Positions 1 through 5,066 of a stretch of DNA of 5,144 bases are shown piece after piece; positions within the stretch are counted from its first letter, which is position 1, and the number at the start of each line of letters is the position of its first letter. A program made the translations under genes and the position numbers. The DNA is taken from assembly GCA_023422955.1 (NCBI GenBank), contig JAFAGG010000092.1, forward strand, positions 1 through 5,144, in the 5' to 3' direction. Under the pieces are notes generated by a model. That model did no database searches and was not told the origin of the DNA. It was given only the letters and a program-made list of their open reading frames with translations. Source of the stretch: Pseudomonadota bacterium (GTDB lineage: Bacteria > Pseudomonadota > Gammaproteobacteria > Burkholderiales > Burkholderiaceae_D).

Positions 1-10
1 GGAGAGTTAT
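1..10 (+). promoter_or_regulatory. Ribosome binding site of cheW
   Basis: GGAG at positions 1-4 lies six bases before the ATG at 11, a standard Shine-Dalgarno distance, and fixes the cheW start. The window begins at this site, so the promoter and the upstream gene (often cheA or a receptor gene in related loci) are not visible. Confidence 0.8.
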
Positions 11-508
11 ATGGAAGCAGTGAAGTCATCTGCTGCGGAAGGCAGTGGCCAGAGCGAGATACACGAGTTTCTGGCCTTTCGCCTGGGAGCGGAAGAATAC
101 GGCATCGACATTCTGAAGGTGCAGGAAATCCGGGGATACGAGAATGTGACGCGCATTGCGAATGCACCGGAATTCATCAAGGGAGTGGTGAACCTGCGCG
201 GGATCATCGTGCCGATCGTGGACATGCGTATCCGTTTCAACCTGGGCACGCCGACTTACGACCAGTTCACGGTGGTGATCATCCTGAACATGCATGGCCG
301 GGTGGTGGGCATGGTGGTGGATAGCGTGTCGGATGTGACGCAACTTTCAAAAGAGCAGATCAAGCCTGCGCCGGAGATGGGGACGGTGCTGAACACGGAT
401 CATTTGCTGGGGTTGGGGACGGTGGAGGACAGGATGCTGATCCTGCTGGATATAGACCGGCTGATGGCCAGCGAAGAGATGGGGTTGATCGACAAGATGG
501 CAGCATAA
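11..508 (+). CDS. cheW: Chemotaxis coupling protein CheW
   Basis: This is a cytoplasmic scaffold protein that links the signalling tips of methyl-accepting chemotaxis receptors to the histidine kinase CheA in the polar arrays. The 165-residue protein is one CheW domain (about residues 17-155) with a short polar N-terminal extension. Family hallmarks seen are EFLAFRLGAEEYGIDI (19-34), the VQEIRG segment (37-42), and GVVNLRGIIVPIVDMR (58-73) with Arg63 at the place of the conserved receptor/CheA-contact arginine. VGMVVDSVSDV and LILLDIDRL near the C-terminus also fit. Length is typical of a stand-alone CheW, and no receiver or kinase domain is fused, which argues against CheV. The start is supported by GGAG six bases upstream. 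It is followed by a 160-base gap and then an EAL-HDOD gene, so it may be the last gene of an upstream che operon. Confidence 0.96.
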   Translation: MEAVKSSAAEGSGQSEIHEFLAFRLGAEEYGIDILKVQEIRGYENVTRIANAPEFIKGVVNLRGIIVPIVDMRIRFNLGTPTYDQFTVVIILNMHGRVVGMVVDSVSDVTQLSKEQIKPAPEMGTVLNTDHLLGLGTVEDRMLILLDIDRLMASEEMGLIDKMAA

Positions 509-561
509 AAGAAGGCTGCATAAAGACGGACGATACAAAGGATAAGCCAGGGTGAAAAGGC

Positions 562-606
562 AGGCGATAGAGGCACCATGCCTGTGCAAAGCGTGCCGCG
601 TCGCCT
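562..606 (+). terminator. Interrupted dyad, possible terminator or attenuator after cheW
   Basis: AGGCGA (562-567) pairs with TCGCCT (601-606), and inside it GGCAC (572-576) pairs with GTGCC (593-597), separated by a 4/3-base internal loop and closed by a 16-base loop. An outer imperfect arm (GGTGAAAAGGC at 551, GCCTTTACC at 603) offers alternative pairing. Only TTT follows directly, with a further T-run at 618-622, so it is a weak intrinsic terminator at best. Confidence 0.3.
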
Positions 607-641
607 TTACCTGATGGTTTTTCTCGATGAGTGGCCGCTAA

Positions 642-667
642 ACTATAAAAACTATTCCACTATAAAA
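642..667 (+). repeat. 9-base direct repeat in front of the first EAL-HDOD gene
   Basis: ACTATAAAA occurs at 642-650 and again at 659-667, with ACTATTCC between them, so ACTAT starts at 642, 651 and 659. The second copy ends one base before the ATG at 669. The stretch is much more AT-rich than its surroundings. It could hold a -10 element (TATAAA at 644-649) or a protein-binding site. It takes the place where a Shine-Dalgarno sequence would be expected. Confidence 0.55.
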
Positions 668-668
668 C

Positions 669-1904
669 ATGCCGGAAGATATCTACCTGGGACGACAACC
701 CATCGTTGACGCAAACAATCACTTGTATGCGTTCGAGCTCCTGTTTCGCTCCAGCATGGTCAATAACGCGGGGGTATTCAGCGATGAAACCGCCACCTCA
801 TCGGTCATTACCCGCGCGCTCAGCGAGTTCGGTGTCGATTCGGTGCTTGACGGTTACCCCGGTTTCATCAATTGCGCCGCCGCTTTTCTGATGAGCGACG
901 AGATCGAGCTGCTGCCGCCGGACAAGATATTTCTCGAAATTCTTGAAAATACCGCGCCGACGCCTGCCTTGATGGCGCGCTGCGAATATTTGCGCAACAA
1001 GGGCTACAGGCTTGCGCTGGACGATTTTGCCGGTATCAATGAGCTGAACCGGCCATTCCTGCCGCTGATGCATACGGTCAAGATCGATATCCGCGATCTG
1101 CCGGGCGGGAATCTGGCCGAAGTGACGCGCCAGCTCGCGCCCTTCGATGCCGTGCTGCTGGCGGAAAAAGTCGAAACCGAAGAGGAGTTCGAGCATTGCA
1201 AGCTGATGGGTTGCCAGTATTTTCAGGGCTATTATTTTTCCCGCCCTGAAGTCATCAAGGGCAAGAGCCTGGCACCGGGGCAGGCAGCACTGATTCGGGT
1301 GATGGCCATCCTGCAGAAGGACGATGCCGACATCCGGGAAATCGAAGATATTTTCAAAACCCATCCGGCGCTCGGCGTCAGCATGCTGCGTCTGGCCAAT
1401 TCGGCCGCTGCAGGTCTGCGAGCGCCCGTGAACTCGCTGTCTTCGGCCATCTTCGCACTGGGACGCCGCCAGCTGGAACGCTGGGTCCTGCTGCTGATGA
1501 TGGCTGATGGCAAGGCGGACGGCAAGATTTCATTGTTGCTGCATCTGGCTGCCACGCGCGGCAAGTTCATGGAACTGCTGGCGCCATCCTGGTGCAAAGA
1601 CTCCGCCATCGCCGACAGCGCTTTCGTCGTGGGCGTGGTGTCGGTCATGGACCGTTTCCTCGGTATGGACATGGAGCAGGTGGTGGACTCGCTGGGCTTG
1701 AGCGATGAACTGCGCAATGCCTTGCTGCAGCGCGAGGGCGAACTGGGCATGCTGCTGAGCCTGACCGAAGCGCTGGAGTCGGGCGAGAATCAGGGCGTGC
1801 AGGAAGAATTCATTCGCCAGCATGCGCGCGGCGTGGGTGACCGGCTCAACAACGCGCAAGGCCAGGCGCTGGCATGGGCGGCCGATGTGGTGAAGGCAGC
1901 CTGA
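669..1904 (+). CDS. EAL-HDOD protein, candidate c-di-GMP phosphodiesterase
   Basis: The 411-residue protein has an EAL domain (about 1-200) followed by an HDOD domain (about 203-400), the YuxH/CdgJ-type architecture. The EAL family hydrolyses or binds cyclic di-GMP. Expected catalytic and metal positions are present: E23 and R27 in ELLFR (the EAL motif), N68 (FINC), E90 and E93 (EILE), D118-D119, K138 (VKIDI), E166 (AEKVE) and Q186 (FQGYYF). The loop-6 motif is unusual, DDFAG rather than DDFGTG. HDOD signs are SMLRLANSA (238-246) and the AIFALGRRQLERW segment (260-272); like other HDOD domains it shows no metal-binding HD pair. An in-frame TAA at 663 fixes the start at 669 because the next Met is residue 30, yet no Shine-Dalgarno is visible. 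Lying between cheW and cheB suggests a motility or chemotaxis role. Enzyme activity is inferred; binding only is possible. Confidence 0.9.
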   Translation: MPEDIYLGRQPIVDANNHLYAFELLFRSSMVNNAGVFSDETATSSVITRALSEFGVDSVLDGYPGFINCAAAFLMSDEIELLPPDKIFLEILENTAPTPALMARCEYLRNKGYRLALDDFAGINELNRPFLPLMHTVKIDIRDLPGGNLAEVTRQLAPFDAVLLAEKVETEEEFEHCKLMGCQYFQGYYFSRPEVIKGKSLAPGQAALIRVMAILQKDDADIREIEDIFKTHPALGVSMLRLANSAAAGLRAPVNSLSSAIFALGRRQLERWVLLLMMADGKADGKISLLLHLAATRGKFMELLAPSWCKDSAIADSAFVVGVVSVMDRFLGMDMEQVVDSLGLSDELRNALLQREGELGMLLSLTEALESGENQGVQEEFIRQHARGVGDRLNNAQGQALAWAADVVKAA

Positions 1905-1918
1905 CGGGAAGCCTGCAA

Positions 1919-1944
1919 ATGCCGGCGGCATGCTGCGGGCAGCA
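1919..1944 (+). repeat. Overlapping short palindromes after the first EAL-HDOD gene
   Basis: ATGCCGGCGGCAT (1919-1931) is a perfect inverted repeat around a central G. TGCTG (1931-1935) can pair with CAGCA (1940-1944) across a CGGG loop. The two hairpins abut. No T-run follows, so this is not a classical intrinsic terminator; it could slow or stabilise an mRNA end, or be chance in GC-rich DNA. Confidence 0.3.
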
Positions 1945-1967
1945 GGAAATCGATAGCGAATGCAGCT

Positions 1968-2009
1968 GGCAGTTAGCAGCCAGCACATAGCAGCTAGCAC
2001 ATAGCGGTA
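1968..2009 (+). repeat. Degenerate 14-base tandem repeat, three units, upstream of cheB
   Basis: Units are GGCAGTTAGCAGCC (1968-1981), AGCACATAGCAGCT (1982-1995) and AGCACATAGCGGTA (1996-2009). The exact core AGCACATAGC occurs at 1982 and 1996, and the first unit matches it at 7 of 10 bases. The array ends just before the cheB ribosome binding site, so it could be a binding-site array, a slippage-prone length polymorphism, or non-functional repeat expansion. Confidence 0.6.
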
Positions 2010-2011
2010 GC

Positions 2012-2021
2012 AGGAGAGGTG
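2012..2021 (+). promoter_or_regulatory. Ribosome binding site of cheB
   Basis: AGGAGAGGTG lies in front of the ATG at 2030. The GAGGTG part ends eight bases before the start, a good distance, and supports the cheB start. It follows the 14-base tandem repeat directly. Confidence 0.7.
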
Positions 2022-2029
2022 GGTAGCTT

Positions 2030-3106
2030 ATGAAGATCAAGGTGGTGATAGTCGACGATTCCGCACTGATTCGCAGCGTGATGCGGGAAATCATCAGCAG
2101 CCAGCCCGACATGGAAGTGGTGGGCGTGGCGCCGGACCCGATAGTCGCGCGCGACTTGATACGCGTGACCAATCCGGACGTGATCACGCTGGACGTGGAA
2201 ATGCCGCGCATGGATGGCCTGGATTTTCTGGAGCGCCTGATGCGCCTGAAGCCGACCCCGGTGGTGATGGTGTCCTCGCTGACCGAGCGCGGCTCCGAGA
2301 TCACCATGCGCGCGCTGGAACTGGGCGCGGTGGACTTCGTGACCAAGCCCAAGATTTCCATCCAGAGCGGCATGCGCGAGTACGCGGAAATGATTACCGA
2401 AAAGGTGCGCACCGCGGCGCGCGCCAAGGTGAGGGCGCGTGCCACCGCAAGCGCCAGCCAGGGCGGTGCAACGGAAGGAACGCTGCCGCTGTTGCGCAAT
2501 ACGCTGGCCAGTAGCGAAAAACTGATCATCCTCGGCGCTTCCACCGGCGGCACCGAAGCCATCAAGGAATTCCTGGTCAGGATGCCGCTGGATTGTCCCG
2601 CCATCCTGATCGTGCAGCACATGCCGGAAGGCTTCACCACCTCGTTCGCCAAGCGCCTCGACACCCTGTGCAAGATTTCGGTCAAGGAAGCCGAGCACGG
2701 CGAACGCGTATTGCCGGGCCATGCCTATATCGCGCCCGGGCATTCGCACCTGCTGCTGGCCCGCAGCGGCGCCAACTATGTGACCCAGCTCGACCAGGGG
2801 CCGCCGGTCAACCGCCATCGCCCGTCGGTCGATGTGCTGTTCCGCTCGGCCGCGGTCCATGCCGGCAAGAATGCGGTCGGCGTGATCCTGACCGGCATGG
2901 GCAAGGACGGCGCGGCCGGCATGCTGGAAATGAAGGAAGCCGGTGCGTGGAATGTGGCGCAGGATGAAGCCAGTTGCGTGGTGTTCGGCATGCCGCGCGA
3001 AGCAATCGCCGTCGGCGCCGCACACGAAGTGGCACCCCTGACCGATTTGCCGGCGATGGTGCTGCAGCGTATCAATACCCAGGGCGAACGCGCCTTGCGC
3101 GTGTAA
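2030..3106 (+). CDS. cheB: Chemotaxis protein-glutamate methylesterase/glutamine deamidase CheB
   Basis: CheB removes methyl groups from receptor glutamates, and deamidates some glutamines, to reset receptor sensitivity; phosphorylation by CheA activates it. The 358-residue protein has a receiver domain (about 1-125), a basic Ala/Arg-rich linker (126-160) and a C-terminal esterase domain (163-350). Receiver residues are D9-D10, phospho-acceptor D55 (LDVEMPRMDG) and K106 (FVTKPK). The catalytic triad is complete: S171 in GASTGGTEAI, H197 in VQHMPEGF and D293 in TGMGKDGA. All three are offset by seven from the Salmonella S164-H190-D286 triad. PPVNRHRPSVDVLF is another family signature. The start is supported by GAGGTG eight bases upstream. 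cheR and cheD, often adjacent to cheB, are not beside it here. It has no obvious sigma-28 promoter of its own and may be transcribed with the EAL-HDOD gene 125 bases upstream. Confidence 0.97.
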   Translation: MKIKVVIVDDSALIRSVMREIISSQPDMEVVGVAPDPIVARDLIRVTNPDVITLDVEMPRMDGLDFLERLMRLKPTPVVMVSSLTERGSEITMRALELGAVDFVTKPKISIQSGMREYAEMITEKVRTAARAKVRARATASASQGGATEGTLPLLRNTLASSEKLIILGASTGGTEAIKEFLVRMPLDCPAILIVQHMPEGFTTSFAKRLDTLCKISVKEAEHGERVLPGHAYIAPGHSHLLLARSGANYVTQLDQGPPVNRHRPSVDVLFRSAAVHAGKNAVGVILTGMGKDGAAGMLEMKEAGAWNVAQDEASCVVFGMPREAIAVGAAHEVAPLTDLPAMVLQRINTQGERALRV

Positions 3107-3136
3107 GCCGTCGAAAGCTGAGCAAAAGACAAGATT

Positions 3137-3154
3137 AAGGGCGGTTTCGCCCTT
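3137..3154 (+). terminator. Hairpin between cheB and cheY
   Basis: AAGGGCG (3137-3143) and CGCCCTT (3148-3154) form a perfect 7-base stem around a GTTT loop, 30 bases after the cheB stop and just ahead of the cheY promoter. The position suits a terminator that insulates the two units, but GAAAGG follows instead of a T-run, so read-through is likely. Confidence 0.4.
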
Positions 3155-3171
3155 GAAAGGCTGGCGTTCGC

Positions 3172-3199
3172 TTAAGTTTAGCAACAGTGTTGCCGTTAA
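3172..3199 (+). promoter_or_regulatory. Sigma-28 (FliA) type promoter of cheY
   Basis: TTAAGTTT (3172-3179) and GCCGTTAA (3192-3199) are each one base off the enteric FliA consensus TAAAGTTT and GCCGATAA, with a 12-base spacer instead of 11. The inferred transcript start near 3206 leaves a leader of about 55 bases before cheY. A late (class 3) flagellar promoter is what cheY commonly uses. The spacer holds the palindrome GCAACAGTGTTGC (3181-3193), which overlaps the first two bases of the -10 element. Confidence 0.75.
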
Positions 3200-3260
3200 G
3201 AATCATATCCGTATTAGAATCGGCAAACGAATCAGGCAATAAAGGAACATTGGGGTATTC

Positions 3261-3656
3261 ATGGCAGATCCGAAAATGAAATTTCTGGTAGTCGATGATT
3301 TTTCGACGATGCGGCGCATCGTCAGGAATCTGTTGAAGGAACTCGGTTACACCAACGTGGACGAGGCGGAAGACGGGGCCATGGCCTTGTCCAAGCTGCG
3401 CGCCGGCGGCTTCGACTTTGTGGTGTCGGACTGGAATATGCCCAACATGGACGGTTTGACCATGCTGCAGCAAATCCGCCAGGACCCGGCGCTCAAGCAC
3501 CTGCCGGTGCTGATGGTGACCGCCGAAGCGAAAAAGGAAAACATCATCGCCGCAGCCCAGGCCGGTGCCAGCGGCTACGTGGTCAAGCCGTTTACGGCCG
3601 CCACGCTGGATGAAAAGCTGAGCAAGATCTTCGAAAAAATGGGCAAGACTGCCTGA
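3261..3656 (+). CDS. cheY: Chemotaxis response regulator CheY
   Basis: CheY is a single-domain receiver that CheA phosphorylates; CheY-P binds FliM at the flagellar switch and changes rotation. The 131-residue protein is close to E. coli CheY along its whole length and keeps the same numbering. The acidic pair is D12-D13 (FLVVDDFSTMRRIV), phospho-acceptor D57 is in SDWNMPNMDG, the switch residues are T87 (MVTAEAKKENI) and Y106, and K109 is in YVVKPFTAATL. W58 next to the phosphorylation site is also kept. There is no output domain. A sigma-28 type promoter lies about 60 bases upstream. The start at 3261 matches the E. coli N-terminus (MAD..KFLVVDDF). Upstream purine runs are AAAGGA (3241-3246, rather far) and GGGG (3252-3255, close). 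cheZ, the phosphatase gene that commonly follows cheY, is absent; a second EAL-HDOD gene starts 100 bases downstream. Confidence 0.98.
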   Translation: MADPKMKFLVVDDFSTMRRIVRNLLKELGYTNVDEAEDGAMALSKLRAGGFDFVVSDWNMPNMDGLTMLQQIRQDPALKHLPVLMVTAEAKKENIIAAAQAGASGYVVKPFTAATLDEKLSKIFEKMGKTA

Positions 3657-3756
3657 CAGGGGTGGCCGGCAAGAGTAGAACACGCGCTGCTTTCTGCCGT
3701 TGTTTTCTGCTGCTCCGGCCCACGTTGCTTCATCCGCTGTTCTTACCGCGATCGCC

Positions 3757-4995
3757 ATGCCCTCAGAAAAAATCATCGCCAGGGAAGCGTTGCTCGATCC
3801 GGGCCACTCCATCCTGGGATATGAATTCCTGGTGCAGGACGGCCAGCAGGCGCTGACCGACGAAGCCGACATGGAAGCGGTGGCCGCCTGCGCTGCGGCC
3901 AGGCTGCATGACGGAGAGGGCAACTGGTTGCTGGGCGAGCAGCTGGTATTCCTGCACGCGACCCCCGCCATGATGGCCGCCGGCACGCTGAACGGATTGC
4001 GGCCGTCCAATACCTTTCTCTCGCTGACCATGGCCGAACTGGCCGATGCTGCAAACCTGCAGGCGGCGCGCCAGTTGCGTGAACATGGTTTCGGCATTTC
4101 CCTGCGCGATGTGGGATCGCTGATCCAGCCCGACGTGCTGGCTGCGATGCTGGCCGAACGCCGTCCGGCGCTGGAGCCGGTCACTGCGCTGGAACTGGAT
4201 GCCGATATGCCCGACATCGCGGCCCAGGCCGCCTTGCTGAAGCAATCCGGCGCAAGCCGCCTGCGGCTGCTGGCGCGTCATGCGCAGGACTGGGGCAGAG
4301 TGCAGGCCTGCCTGGCAGCCGGCTTGCCGGTATTCGCCGGGCGACTGCATCTGTCCTTGCCGCCGTCCGGCAAAAAAAACACGCTGACGCCGACCCAGTC
4401 CACCATCCTACAACTGATGGAACTGGTGCGGCAGGAAGCAGACATACGTTCGCTGGAAGCCACGCTCAAGCGCGATGCCGCGCTGTCGTTCAAGCTGCTT
4501 CGCTACATCAATGCCGTGGGCTTCGGACTGGGTTCCGAAATCCATTCGGTGCAGCATGCGGTCACCATGCTGGGTTATTCCACTTTATACAAATGGCTGG
4601 CGCTGCTGCTGGCCACCAGCATCAACAGCTCCGGCGCCGCTGCGCTGATGCAGACGGCGGTGGTGCGCGGCCGCTTTGCCGAACTGCTGGGCGAAGGCCT
4701 GCTGCCCAGGAGCGAACTGGAAAACCTGTTTGTCACCGGCATGTTCTCGCTGCTGGACAAGCTGCTCGGCATACCGATGGAAGAAATCCTGAACACGGTG
4801 CGCCTGCCGGATAGCGTGGCGCAGGCGCTGCTGTCGGGCGATGGCATCTACGGTCCTTTCCTGGCGCTGGTGCAGGCCTGCGAATCCCGGGACGGCGATG
4901 CGCAGGCGCAGGCCGATGCGCTGTTTCTGTCCACCTCCCAGGTCAACCGTGCCCACTTCGCGGCGCTGGTCTGGGCCCAGACGCTGAAGCTGTAA
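3757..4995 (+). CDS. EAL-HDOD protein with a degenerate, probably inactive EAL domain
   Basis: The 412-residue protein has a diverged EAL domain (about 1-203) and an HDOD domain (about 211-400). It matches the layout of the EAL-HDOD protein at 669-1904. The EAL motif is EFLVQ at residues 23-27, exactly where the other has ELLFR. Key positions have changed: R27 to Q, N to H67, E to S89, DD to R117-D118, K to E146, AEKVE to ARHAQ (173-177) and FQG to FAG (193-195). With these lost, c-di-GMP hydrolysis is very unlikely; a binding or adaptor role is inferred. HDOD signs are KLLRYINAVGF (246-256) and HAVTMLGYSTLYKW. I chose ATG 3757 because it aligns with the paralogue; the same frame is open up to a TTG at 3700 that would add 19 non-conserved residues. 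Neither start has a clear Shine-Dalgarno. It lies just downstream of cheY, where cheZ often sits, so it may be co-transcribed with cheY. Confidence 0.88.
   Translation: MPSEKIIAREALLDPGHSILGYEFLVQDGQQALTDEADMEAVAACAAARLHDGEGNWLLGEQLVFLHATPAMMAAGTLNGLRPSNTFLSLTMAELADAANLQAARQLREHGFGISLRDVGSLIQPDVLAAMLAERRPALEPVTALELDADMPDIAAQAALLKQSGASRLRLLARHAQDWGRVQACLAAGLPVFAGRLHLSLPPSGKKNTLTPTQSTILQLMELVRQEADIRSLEATLKRDAALSFKLLRYINAVGFGLGSEIHSVQHAVTMLGYSTLYKWLALLLATSINSSGAAALMQTAVVRGRFAELLGEGLLPRSELENLFVTGMFSLLDKLLGIPMEEILNTVRLPDSVAQALLSGDGIYGPFLALVQACESRDGDAQAQADALFLSTSQVNRAHFAALVWAQTLKL
4372..4379 (+). repeat. A8 homopolymer in the interdomain linker of the second EAL-HDOD gene
   Basis: Eight As are followed by C and are read AAA AAA AAC (Lys206-Lys207-Asn208). 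In this phase the sequence contains the heptamer A AAA AAC, a known -1 ribosomal slippage motif. It falls between the EAL-like and HDOD domains. Coding continues intact through it in this sequence. Confidence 0.6.
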
Positions 4996-5056
4996 GTGAC
5001 AGTTTAAAAACTTGTTGGCAACTTTTGCGGTCTGAGTATGTTTGGCTTGCGTATCT

Positions 5057-5060
5057 GGAG
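5057..5060 (+). promoter_or_regulatory. Ribosome binding site of the partial transposase
   Basis: GGAG six bases before the ATG at 5067 (intervening GCCGAG) is a standard Shine-Dalgarno. It is the main support, besides the protein pattern, for a real gene starting here. Confidence 0.6.
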
Positions 5061-5066
5061 GCCGAG

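Noticed and set aside
521..545. TAAAGACG followed by GGATAA as a sigma-28 promoter downstream of cheW
   Set aside because: The -10 matches at only 5 of 8 bases and the spacer is 9 bases, too short.
614..641. Possible sigma-28 promoter of the first EAL-HDOD gene (GCCGCTAA at 634-641)
   Set aside because: The -10 half is good (7 of 8), but at the required spacing the -35 region reads TGGTTTTT or ATGGTTTT, only about half matching and lacking TAAA. Too weak to annotate.
1846..2685. Minus-strand open frame (279 codons)
   Set aside because: It spans the end of one plus-strand gene, the repeat region and half of cheB. There is no domain signature and no ribosome binding site supporting it.
2593..2967. 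Plus-strand overlapping frame inside cheB
   Set aside because: Arg/Pro/Gly-rich shadow translation of the cheB catalytic region, with no independent start signal.
1994..3184. Long minus-strand open frame (396 codons) antisense to cheB
   Set aside because: It is the antisense shadow of a high-GC coding gene. Its translation is rich in His, Arg and Gln with no recognisable domain, and the plus strand encodes a complete CheB with intact catalytic residues.
3700..3756. Upstream TTG start adding 19 residues to the second EAL-HDOD protein
   Set aside because: The added residues have no counterpart in the paralogue. ATG 3757 places the EAL motif at residues 23-27, exactly as in the paralogue. Neither start has a good ribosome binding site, so some doubt remains.
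3662..3856. Short plus-strand frame in the cheY downstream gap
   Set aside because: It overlaps the start of the second EAL-HDOD gene in another frame, is Arg/Ser/Pro-rich, and shows no ribosome binding site or known motif.
3135..4217. Minus-strand open frame (360 codons) across cheY and the second EAL-HDOD gene
   Set aside because: Composition is Ser/Ala/Arg-rich and low in complexity, it covers two well-supported plus-strand genes and a promoter, and no family motif is visible.
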